A DNA stretch of 12,272 bases, taken from NCBI GenBank assembly GCA_030632035.1, contig DAOVJZ010000022.1:1-12272 (forward strand). The letters run 5' to 3'. Below the pieces are notes generated by a model. That model had not been told where the DNA came from, did no database searches, and saw nothing but the letters and a program-made list of their open reading frames with translations. Below are positions 5,302 through 12,272 of the stretch, piece after piece; the first letter of the stretch is position 1, and every line of letters starts with the position of its first letter. This DNA comes from Granulosicoccaceae bacterium (GTDB lineage Bacteria > Pseudomonadota > Gammaproteobacteria > DAOVJZ01). Both the position numbers and the translations under genes were made by a program.

Positions 5302-8300
5302 ATGAAACTTTCTATTCTCCATAAAGTTGTTTTCTTATCCACGTTACTGGTCATTATTACGACAGGGATAGTGACGGCAGCCTATTATTTTGGCGGCACA
5401 TCCCTGTTGGTAGATCGTGAGTTAAAGGAAATCACCCAACGTATTACACGCGCAGGCGAACTTTTACAATTCCATATAAAGGAAATGGAACAGGATGTGA
5501 CATTGGCATCTGCATTGATTTCCACTGAGAAGGCATTGGTGGGAAATGAAAAAACAAGAAATGAAAACAGGAAGCGAGTTGAAGTTTTTTTAAAAGAGCT
5601 ATTGCATGAAAATGATAACTATTTTCAGACTCGTTTGATTGATGTTCGTGGTGATGAATATGTTCGTGTGGTCAGGGATAATGACAAGCTGATTGTTGTG
5701 GCTAACTCCAGGTTGCAAAACAAAAAGAATCATGATTATTTTAAAGACACAATAACGCTTGGACCAGAAGAAATATTTTTATCTGAGATTAACCTGAACC
5801 GGGAGTTCGGACGTGTGGTAGAACCGCACAAACCCACTATACGTGCAGCCACGCCGGTAATTATGGGTAAAACAGGGAAGGTTATTGGTGTGGTCGTGAT
5901 CAATATGGATATTGGCCGTGAATTTGAGAGCATCAAGCAGGATTATAAAAAGGGGACAAAGGAACTCTATATTACCAATGATAAGGGTGGTTATCTTGCG
6001 CACCCGGATCCCAGCAGGACATATGGTTTTGATTTGGGAAAGCAATACCGTATACAAGAGGAATTCCCTCATGCCGCAAAAATATTTTTACCAGAGACCC
6101 AGGATAATTCGATTGTTCTGTTGCCAGAACAAACCTTGAGCAGTAAGGCAGTTGCCTTTACCAAGGCGTATTTTGATCCACTCAGAAAAGAACGCTTTAT
6201 AGCAATTGGTATTGCAGAAGAATATGATGCGATCGCTTCTGCACAAGCCAAATTGTTGAAAAACAATATATGGTGGGCCGTGGTGCTGATTCTTTTTGGG
6301 GCATTACTGGCATTTGTATTTTCATTATTTATTACGCGCCCTTTAAAATTAATAACAAAGTCAATCGATAGTTTTGGTAGCGCTGGTGTGGTTGATGGGC
6401 TTCCAGTTGATAGAAAAGATGAGTTTGGTGTTCTGGCGCGTTCCTTTTCCCAATTATTCAGGCAGGTCAATGAGAGTCAGGCAAGCTTGCGTCAATTGAA
6501 TGAGAATCTGGAAAATCGTATTGATGAACGTACAGCAGCATTAAAATCATCTGAAGCGAAACAGCGCGCGATTCTGGATACGGTTATTGATGGCATTATT
6601 ACTATTAATAAAGAAGGAGTAATACAAAGCTTTAACCCGGCGGCAAGTAATATGTTTGGTTATTCTGCGGATGAGGTGATGGGTAAAAATGTGAAAATAT
6701 TAATGCCTTCTCATTACGCAAACGAACATGACCAATATTTAAAAACTTACCATAAAACAGGTGATGCTAAAATTATTGGTTCGGGAAGAGAAGTAGAAGG
6801 CCAGAGGAAAAACGGAGAAATTTTTCCATTGGATTTGGCCGTGAGCAAGATGGAAATGGAAGGTCAGCCCATGTTTACTGGTGTTGTACGCGACATTACA
6901 GAACGGAAGCGTATTGAAAGAATGAAAAATGAATTTGTTTCAACGGTGAGTCACGAATTAAGAACACCGTTAACTTCGATTCGCGGATCACTCGGATTAA
7001 TAATCGGTGGTGCGGCTGGTGAAATCCCGGCAACAATGAAAGATATGCTCAATATTGCGGAAAACAACACGCAAAGATTATTGTTGTTGATTAACGATAT
7101 TCTTGACACACAGAAAATTGAATCAGGGAGTATGTCATTCAGGTTTTCCCGCGTAGAACTGATGCCCTTTATCGAACAGGCACTCAATGATACTGCTTCA
7201 TATGCAGATCAATATTATGTGAAACTGGTTATTACCAACAAGCTGGATGGAGTATATGTTTATATTGACCGTGATCGCATGATTCAGGTTATGAATAACC
7301 TGCTGTCCAATGCAGCCAAATTTTCTCCCCGGGGTGAATGTGTAGAGATTTCTGTAGCACGTCATGATGGGTATATACGGTTATCTGTTACAGATCATGG
7401 TATTGGTATTCCTGATGATTTTAAAGATAGCGTGTTTGAGAAATTCACACAGTCGGATGCGTCTGATACCCGTGTGAAAGGTGGCACTGGTCTGGGCATG
7501 TCAATTAGTAAACTGATTATTGAAAAACATGGTGGGGAAATCAATTTTATCAGTCATGAAGGGGTAGGTACGACTTTCTATATTGAATTGCCCGAGTACG
7601 TGACATCAATGAAAACCAGTGAGGAAGAAATTAAAGCACCAAAGGAAGGGCAACATTATCCTTGTGTTTTGATCGTGGAAGATGATCCTGATATAGCGGC
7701 ATTATTGGATAAATTAGTTGTAGAGGCAGGAATGAGTGCGGATATTGCCTGCGATACTGATGAAGCAAGGCGATTAATTACCAAAAATTATCAACACTAC
7801 AAAGTCGTCACGCTGGATATCCATTTGCCGGGCGAAAATGGTATTTCATTGATGAACTGGATACGTAGTCAGCCTGATTTCAGTGATTTACCCGTTGTTG
7901 TGGTATCTGTTGAAGCTGATGAACACAAGCGTGAGTTAAATGGTGGTGCCATTGGGGTTATTGACTGGATTGACAAACCGATTGATAAGACACGTTTGTT
8001 AAATGCAATTAAACAAGCCCATCGGCATAAAGAACAGGCAAAAGTGTTGCATGTGGAAGATGATCTCGATGTGCAGAAAGTGGTCAATATGATGCTGAAA
8101 GATGAAGCCGATATTCAACAAACCAGAACATTACAGGAATCCAGAGACATATTAAGAAACCAGTCATTCGATCTTGTCTTACTGGATATTGGCCTGCCAG
8201 ATGGTTCCGGGCTGGATTTGCTTGATGAAATCAATAAGCTCCAGCCTGCACCTCAAGTGGTTATCTTTTCTGCCCAGGATGTCAGTGAGCAATATATTGG

Positions 8301-8382
8301 ACAAGTGACTGCAGTTTTGCGCAAATCAAAGACTTCCAATCAGGAATTGCTCGATACCATCAAGCACTACGTAGAGCCATAA
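5302..8382 (+). CDS. Hybrid sensor histidine kinase (Cache-HAMP-PAS-HisKA-HATPase-REC-REC)
   Basis: Inner-membrane hybrid kinase of 1026 residues. TM1 lies at about 8-30. A periplasmic Cache-like sensor spans about 31-322 (YFQTRLIDVRGDEYVRVV and ATPVIMGKTGKVIGVVVINM are typical), TM2 about 323-345, then HAMP around P347 and a signalling coiled coil to 417. The PAS domain (about 418-535) resembles FixL: H476-D, 20 residues before R496 in IIGSGR, matches the heme ligand His200 and Arg220 of Bradyrhizobium FixL. HisKA has VSHELRTPL with phospho-acceptor H551. HATPase has N670 of the N box, DHGIGIP (698-704) and GGTGLGM (727-733). Receiver 1 has D794/D795, acceptor D839, S869 and K892; receiver 2 has D920/D921, acceptor D962, S990 and K1008. 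All catalytic residues are present. No HPt or DNA-binding domain is included, so a partner must lie elsewhere. The ATG at 5302 is the first start after an in-frame TAA; AGGAAG lies about 14 bases upstream, unusually far. It is probably co-transcribed with the binding-protein gene. Confidence 0.93.
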   Translation: MKLSILHKVVFLSTLLVIITTGIVTAAYYFGGTSLLVDRELKEITQRITRAGELLQFHIKEMEQDVTLASALISTEKALVGNEKTRNENRKRVEVFLKELLHENDNYFQTRLIDVRGDEYVRVVRDNDKLIVVANSRLQNKKNHDYFKDTITLGPEEIFLSEINLNREFGRVVEPHKPTIRAATPVIMGKTGKVIGVVVINMDIGREFESIKQDYKKGTKELYITNDKGGYLAHPDPSRTYGFDLGKQYRIQEEFPHAAKIFLPETQDNSIVLLPEQTLSSKAVAFTKAYFDPLRKERFIAIGIAEEYDAIASAQAKLLKNNIWWAVVLILFGALLAFVFSLFITRPLKLITKSIDSFGSAGVVDGLPVDRKDEFGVLARSFSQLFRQVNESQASLRQLNENLENRIDERTAALKSSEAKQRAILDTVIDGIITINKEGVIQSFNPAASNMFGYSADEVMGKNVKILMPSHYANEHDQYLKTYHKTGDAKIIGSGREVEGQRKNGEIFPLDLAVSKMEMEGQPMFTGVVRDITERKRIERMKNEFVSTVSHELRTPLTSIRGSLGLIIGGAAGEIPATMKDMLNIAENNTQRLLLLINDILDTQKIESGSMSFRFSRVELMPFIEQALNDTASYADQYYVKLVITNKLDGVYVYIDRDRMIQVMNNLLSNAAKFSPRGECVEISVARHDGYIRLSVTDHGIGIPDDFKDSVFEKFTQSDASDTRVKGGTGLGMSISKLIIEKHGGEINFISHEGVGTTFYIELPEYVTSMKTSEEEIKAPKEGQHYPCVLIVEDDPDIAALLDKLVVEAGMSADIACDTDEARRLITKNYQHYKVVTLDIHLPGENGISLMNWIRSQPDFSDLPVVVVSVEADEHKRELNGGAIGVIDWIDKPIDKTRLLNAIKQAHRHKEQAKVLHVEDDLDVQKVVNMMLKDEADIQQTRTLQESRDILRNQSFDLVLLDIGLPDGSGLDLLDEINKLQPAPQVVIFSAQDVSEQYIGQVTAVLRKSKTSNQELLDTIKHYVEP

Positions 8383-8489
8383 CAAGCTCAATCCTGAACA
8401 TCTCAAACTGATTCCATTGGTGTTTTTCATGGTAATATAGCCTTAATCAATAATGATAAATCCCGGTATCGTGCGGGGCTGATGGGAAT

Positions 8490-8957
8490 ATGCCTGACGA
8501 GATACAAATTCAGGACACGAAAAATGCCTATAATACGGCGGTCAGATTGCTGAGCCGGCGGGAACATTCGTGTTTTGAGTTAAAGCGTAAGCTGAAAACC
8601 AGGGGAATCAATCAAGATATTATTGATGAGACCATTTCCTCCCTGAGAAAAGAGGACTTGGTCAGTGATGCGCGTTTTACAGAAAGCTATGTGCGTGTGC
8701 GTATTAACAAGGGTTTCGGTCCATTGCGTATTCGGGCAGAGCTGGGTGAGTTGGGAATTGGCGATGATATGATTGCCCAGCATCTGGTTAATGATGATGA
8801 TTTCTGGTTTGAATCAGCGGTTGCGGCTCATAGTAAACGCTTTGGCGATGCAAAACCGGAAGACACGAAAGCATGGAGCAAGCAGGCTCGGTTTTTACAA
8901 CAGCGTGGTTTTAATACAGGCATGGTCAGGAAAATTTTAGGAAATTGTTACGTATGA
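8490..8957 (+). CDS. recX: Regulatory protein RecX
   Basis: RecX binds inside the RecA filament groove and inhibits ATP hydrolysis, strand exchange and coprotease activity. The 155-residue product is of normal length and consists of tandem three-helix repeats. Typical signatures are AVRLLSRREHSCFELKRKL (17-35), the DLVSDARFTESYVRVRINKGFGPLRIRAEL region (56-85) and RFLQQRGFNTGMVRKIL near the end (134-150). The start at 8490 is preceded by GGGA at 8484-8487. It is separated from recA by about 4.3 kb of sensory genes and by the recA terminator, so co-transcription with recA is unlikely. Expression must come from the kinase transcript or from a promoter in the 107 bp before it, where I see no convincing -35/-10 pair. 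Its stop codon overlaps the alaS start. Confidence 0.94.
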   Translation: MPDEIQIQDTKNAYNTAVRLLSRREHSCFELKRKLKTRGINQDIIDETISSLRKEDLVSDARFTESYVRVRINKGFGPLRIRAELGELGIGDDMIAQHLVNDDDFWFESAVAAHSKRFGDAKPEDTKAWSKQARFLQQRGFNTGMVRKILGNCYV

Positions 8958-11557
8958 AAAGTAGTGCAGAATTACGCACCGCCTTCCTTGAATATTTTAA
9001 AAGTCAGGGGCATGAAATCGTAGCCAGTAGTCCACTGGTGCCAGCAAACGATCCCACGCTTTTATTTACCAATGCAGGCATGGTGCAGTTCAAGGAAGTG
9101 TTCCTCGGACAGGAAAAGCGTGCTTATGTGCGTGCTACCAGTTCGCAACGTTGTGTGCGTGCCGGTGGCAAACACAACGATCTGGAAAATGTCGGTTATA
9201 CAGCGCGCCACCATACTTTCTTTGAAATGTTGGGTAACTTCAGTTTTGGTGATTATTTCAAACGTGAAGCAATCCAGTATGCATGGGACTTTCTGACTGT
9301 TGTTTTGAAATTGCCACCAGAAAAACTCTGGGTTACTGTTTACCATGAAGATAAAGAAGCCGAAGACATCTGGCTTAAGGAAATAAAAATTGATCCCAAT
9401 AATTTTTCACGTTTGGGAGAGAAAGATAATTTTTGGTCCATGGGTGATACAGGCCCATGTGGCCCTTGCTCTGAAATTTTTTACGACCACGGTGAAGAAG
9501 TAGCGGGAGGGCCTCCCGGTTCGCCAGATGAAGATGGCGATCGTTATGTCGAGATCTGGAACCTGGTGTTCATGCAGTTTGATCGTGCCGCTGATGGCAA
9601 GATGATGCCACTGCCTAAACCCTCTGTTGATACCGGTATGGGACTGGAACGTCTGGCCGCTGTAATGCAGGGCGTACACACTAATTATGATATTGATCTA
9701 TTCCAGAACCTGATCAAGGCCGTTGCAGAAGTTTGTAATGCAAAAGACATTAAGGATAATTCCTTAAAAGTAATTGCTGATCATATTCGCTCCTGTGTCT
9801 TTTTAATTGTTGATGGTGTGTTGCCATCCAATGAAGGCCGTGGTTATGTATTGCGCCGCATTATTCGTCGTGCAATCCGACATGGTCATAACCTTGGAAT
9901 GAAGGACTTGTTTTTCTATAAACTGGTGGGGCCGCTTGCCAATGAAATGGGAGAAGCCTATCCAGAACTGGTTGATAGCAAGGCACATGTTGAGCGTATT
10001 TTGAAAACAGAAGAAGAGCGTTTTGATGAAACCCTTGATACCGGTATGAAAATTCTGGAAGACGATATCACCTCATTAAAAGGTAAAGAGATCCCTGGTT
10101 CTACTGTATTTCGTTTATATGATACCTACGGTTTCCCTGTTGATTTAACCAATGATATTGCGCGTGAACGTGGCCTGATGCTGGATATGGCGGGTTTTGA
10201 AAAAGAAATGGATGCCCAGCGTGACAGGGCACGTAATGCCAGTCAGTTTGCCGTAGATTATTCAGACAAAATTAATATTGAAGGCGCAACTGAATTTACC
10301 GGTTATGAAAAATTGCATGATAGCGGCAATGTGATTGCGTTGTTCAAGGATGGTGAAAGCACAAAGAAACTATCTGAAGGTGAGAGTGGTATGGTCATTC
10401 TTGATCGCACTCCATTTTATGCCGAGTCCGGTGGTCAGGCAGGAGATCAAGGCGTGCTGGACAAAGGCGGATCTGAATTTATTGTACAGGACACACAAAA
10501 ACAGGGTGGCAAGGTGTTTGGCCATCTTGGCAGTGTACAAAAAGGTGAAATATGTGTTGGCGATACTTTGCAGGCTAATGTACATGAGAGCGAAAGGCGT
10601 GATACCGCGTACCATCATTCAGCCACTCATTTAATGCATGCTGCATTACGTAAGGTATTGGGTGATCATGTTGCGCAGAAAGGTTCTCTTATTGAACACA
10701 AACGTTTACGTTTTGACTTTTCCCATTACGAACCTGTGACACCCGAACAGTTATGTGAAGTTGAAACTATTGTTAATGAGCATATCCGACTGAATCATCC
10801 AGTAGAAACGAGCATCATGAATTTGGAAGAAGCAAAGAAAAGCGGTGCCATGGCTTTGTTTGGTGAAAAATATGAAGACGATGTGCGTGTGCTCAAGATG
10901 AGTGATTTTTCTGTTGAGTTGTGTGGTGGAATACACGTAAAACGCACAGGTGACATTGGTGTGTTCAAGATTATTTCAGAAACTGGTATCGCATCAGGTG
11001 TACGACGTATTGAAGCGATCAGTGGGCAGCGCGCATTGGAATGGATAAACAGCGGCGAAGAAAAATTAAATGATATCGCCAACATGCTGAAAGGTGATCG
11101 TGCGACGGCTGAAGATCGTGTGCGTCAAATGCTGGATCGTAATCGTTCACTGGAAAAAGAACTTAATCAGTTAAAAGCCAAACTGGCAAGTTCACAAGGC
11201 GGTGATCTGGCTGCCAGCGCAGAAGATATTGATGGAATAAAAGTATTGGCTGCAAGACTGGATGATGTTGATCCAAAGTCATTACGCGATACAGTGGATC
11301 AACTGAAAAATAAACTGGGTTCAGCGGCTATTGTATTGGCAGCGGTAAATGACACCAAGGTCAGCCTGGTTGCTGGCGTGACCAAAGATCAGGTTAGTCG
11401 TATCAAGGCATCGGATCTGGTGAATACAGTAGCCATCAAGGTGGGTGGTAAGGGCGGTGGTCGGCCTGATATGGCGCAGGCGGGCGGTAATGATCCGTCC
11501 GGTCTGGATGAGGCCTTGGGCGCAGTGTCCGGCTGGGTAAGGGAGCAAATCGGATAA
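8954..11557 (+). CDS. alaS: Alanine--tRNA ligase
   Basis: Class II aminoacyl-tRNA synthetase that charges tRNA-Ala and edits mischarged Ser/Gly-tRNA-Ala; 867 residues against 876 in E. coli. The aminoacylation domain begins AELRTAFLEYF and contains DPTLLFTNAGM and RCVRAGGKHNDLENVG. The editing domain carries the zinc-binding motifs H555-xxx-H559 (HHSATH) and C657-xxx-H661 (CGGIH), equivalent to His564/His568 and Cys666/His670 of E. coli. A coiled coil follows (about 700-755), and the C-Ala domain ends with GGGRPDMAQAGG. An in-frame TTG at 8945 would add three residues. The ATG at 8954 is preferred because it gives the family N-terminus, lies 11 bases after AGGA at 8939-8942 and forms an ATGA overlap with the recX stop. 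It is probably translationally coupled to recX. Confidence 0.98.
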   Translation: MKSSAELRTAFLEYFKSQGHEIVASSPLVPANDPTLLFTNAGMVQFKEVFLGQEKRAYVRATSSQRCVRAGGKHNDLENVGYTARHHTFFEMLGNFSFGDYFKREAIQYAWDFLTVVLKLPPEKLWVTVYHEDKEAEDIWLKEIKIDPNNFSRLGEKDNFWSMGDTGPCGPCSEIFYDHGEEVAGGPPGSPDEDGDRYVEIWNLVFMQFDRAADGKMMPLPKPSVDTGMGLERLAAVMQGVHTNYDIDLFQNLIKAVAEVCNAKDIKDNSLKVIADHIRSCVFLIVDGVLPSNEGRGYVLRRIIRRAIRHGHNLGMKDLFFYKLVGPLANEMGEAYPELVDSKAHVERILKTEEERFDETLDTGMKILEDDITSLKGKEIPGSTVFRLYDTYGFPVDLTNDIARERGLMLDMAGFEKEMDAQRDRARNASQFAVDYSDKINIEGATEFTGYEKLHDSGNVIALFKDGESTKKLSEGESGMVILDRTPFYAESGGQAGDQGVLDKGGSEFIVQDTQKQGGKVFGHLGSVQKGEICVGDTLQANVHESERRDTAYHHSATHLMHAALRKVLGDHVAQKGSLIEHKRLRFDFSHYEPVTPEQLCEVETIVNEHIRLNHPVETSIMNLEEAKKSGAMALFGEKYEDDVRVLKMSDFSVELCGGIHVKRTGDIGVFKIISETGIASGVRRIEAISGQRALEWINSGEEKLNDIANMLKGDRATAEDRVRQMLDRNRSLEKELNQLKAKLASSQGGDLAASAEDIDGIKVLAARLDDVDPKSLRDTVDQLKNKLGSAAIVLAAVNDTKVSLVAGVTKDQVSRIKASDLVNTVAIKVGGKGGGRPDMAQAGGNDPSGLDEALGAVSGWVREQIG

Positions 11558-11637
11558 TCTCCTTTATATTTAAGTCTGTTTGTTGTTAAATCCCCCACCT
11601 TTGATACACAATTAAGAATTAAACACTGAGTTTGAAT

Positions 11638-12272
11638 ATGGCACTAATCGTCCAAAAATATGGCGGGACATCGGTTGGAACGGTAGAACGCATCGAAGCA
11701 GTTGCCGACAAGGTGGCTGGAGCGCGTGCGCGTGGCGATGATATCGTGGTGGTGGTTTCTGCCATGAGCGGTGAAACTAATCGCCTGCTGGAACTGGCCA
11801 ATGCAATTAATGATACCCCGGTACCAAGAGAACTGGATGTACTGCTGTCCACTGGCGAGCAAGTGACTATCGCTCTACTGAGTATGGCACTGGAGAAGCG
11901 ACATTGTCCGGCTCACTCCTATACTGGCGGACAAGTACATATCCTGACTGACAGTGCACACAACAAGGCACGTATTATGGATATCGATGCCGAGCGCGTA
12001 AAGAATGACCTCAGCTCAGGTCGTGTCGTGGTAATAGCCGGTTTTCAGGGTATTGATGAACATGGCAATATCACCACGCTGGGGCGGGGTGGTTCAGATA
12101 CCACAGCGGTTGCGATGGCCGCTGCACTGAAGGCAGATGAGTGCCAGATATATACTGATGTAGATGGCGTCTATACGACGGATCCACGTGTAGTTTTAAA
12201 TGCACGCCGTCTCGATAGAATCACTTTTGAAGAAATGCTGGAAATGGCCAGTCTGGGTTCGAAAGTGCTACA
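11638..12272 (+). CDS. lysC: Aspartokinase, N-terminal catalytic part (cut by right edge)
   Basis: Catalyses ATP-dependent phosphorylation of aspartate, the first step toward lysine, threonine, methionine and diaminopimelate. The first 211 codons are visible and open to the edge; a monofunctional enzyme of this type has about 400-410 residues. Motifs of the amino-acid kinase fold are QKYGGTSVG (6-14), STGEQVTIALL (71-81), the loop GRGGSDTTA (149-157) and DVDGVYTTDPR (174-184). The regulatory ACT domains lie outside, so feedback type cannot be judged. A lysC after alaS, usually followed by csrA, is the common order in many gammaproteobacteria. TGAG at 11627-11630, seven bases upstream, is a weak Shine-Dalgarno sequence. 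The 80-bp gap after alaS contains no obvious terminator. Confidence 0.96.
   Translation, partial: MALIVQKYGGTSVGTVERIEAVADKVAGARARGDDIVVVVSAMSGETNRLLELANAINDTPVPRELDVLLSTGEQVTIALLSMALEKRHCPAHSYTGGQVHILTDSAHNKARIMDIDAERVKNDLSSGRVVVIAGFQGIDEHGNITTLGRGGSDTTAVAMAAALKADECQIYTDVDGVYTTDPRVVLNARRLDRITFEEMLEMASLGSKVL

Noticed and set aside
8462..8477. CCCG/CGGG hairpin before recX as a terminator of the kinase gene
   Set aside because: The stem has four base pairs, no T-tract follows and it sits just upstream of the recX ribosome binding site.
8945..8953. TTG start adding three residues to AlaRS
   Set aside because: The AGGA would lie almost against the TTG, while the ATG at 8954 gives the family N-terminus and an ATGA junction with recX.

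Overview
The window looks like a chromosomal housekeeping locus of a gammaproteobacterium. The order mutS (opposite strand), pncC (stand-alone CinA C-terminal domain), recA, recX, alaS, lysC is the conserved gammaproteobacterial arrangement, and every core protein is close to its family's usual length. By eye the DNA is moderately AT-rich. No genus can be named from the sequence. I see no rRNA, tRNA, CRISPR array, IS element or phage gene.

Layout. Bases 1-903 (minus strand) hold the N-terminal 301 codons of mutS, cut by the left edge. Divergent from it, pncC (1005-1499) and thpR (1478-2038) overlap by 22 nt and form a small operon that ends at a probable terminator. Converging on thpR is a WYL-domain regulator of the BrxR/CapW architecture (2079-2969, minus). 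It is divergent from recA (3155-4201), across an AT-rich 185-bp region with a strong sigma-70 promoter for recA and several TTAG/CTAA inverted repeats. recA ends at a strong intrinsic terminator (4233-4271). A two-gene sensory module then separates recA from recX: a secreted PhnD-type solute-binding protein (4345-5250) and a 1026-residue hybrid histidine kinase (5302-8382). The kinase has a periplasmic Cache-like sensor, HAMP, a FixL-like PAS with the heme-ligand histidine conserved, HisKA/HATPase and two receiver domains. recX (8490-8957) and alaS (8954-11557) overlap by an ATGA junction. lysC (11638 onward) runs off the right edge.

How the parts fit. mutS, recA and recX belong to mismatch repair and recombination; pncC recycles NMN and thpR acts on RNA 2',3'-cyclic phosphates; alaS and lysC serve translation and amino-acid synthesis. 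Two additions to the standard order stand out. One is an orphan BrxR/CapW-type WYL regulator with no defence genes beside it, facing a recA promoter in which I find no E. coli-type SOS box. The other is the binding-protein/kinase module between recA and recX, which lacks transporter genes and looks like a signalling pair, possibly with heme-based gas or redox sensing. These are the best candidates for undescribed biology here; no wholly novel system is demonstrated.
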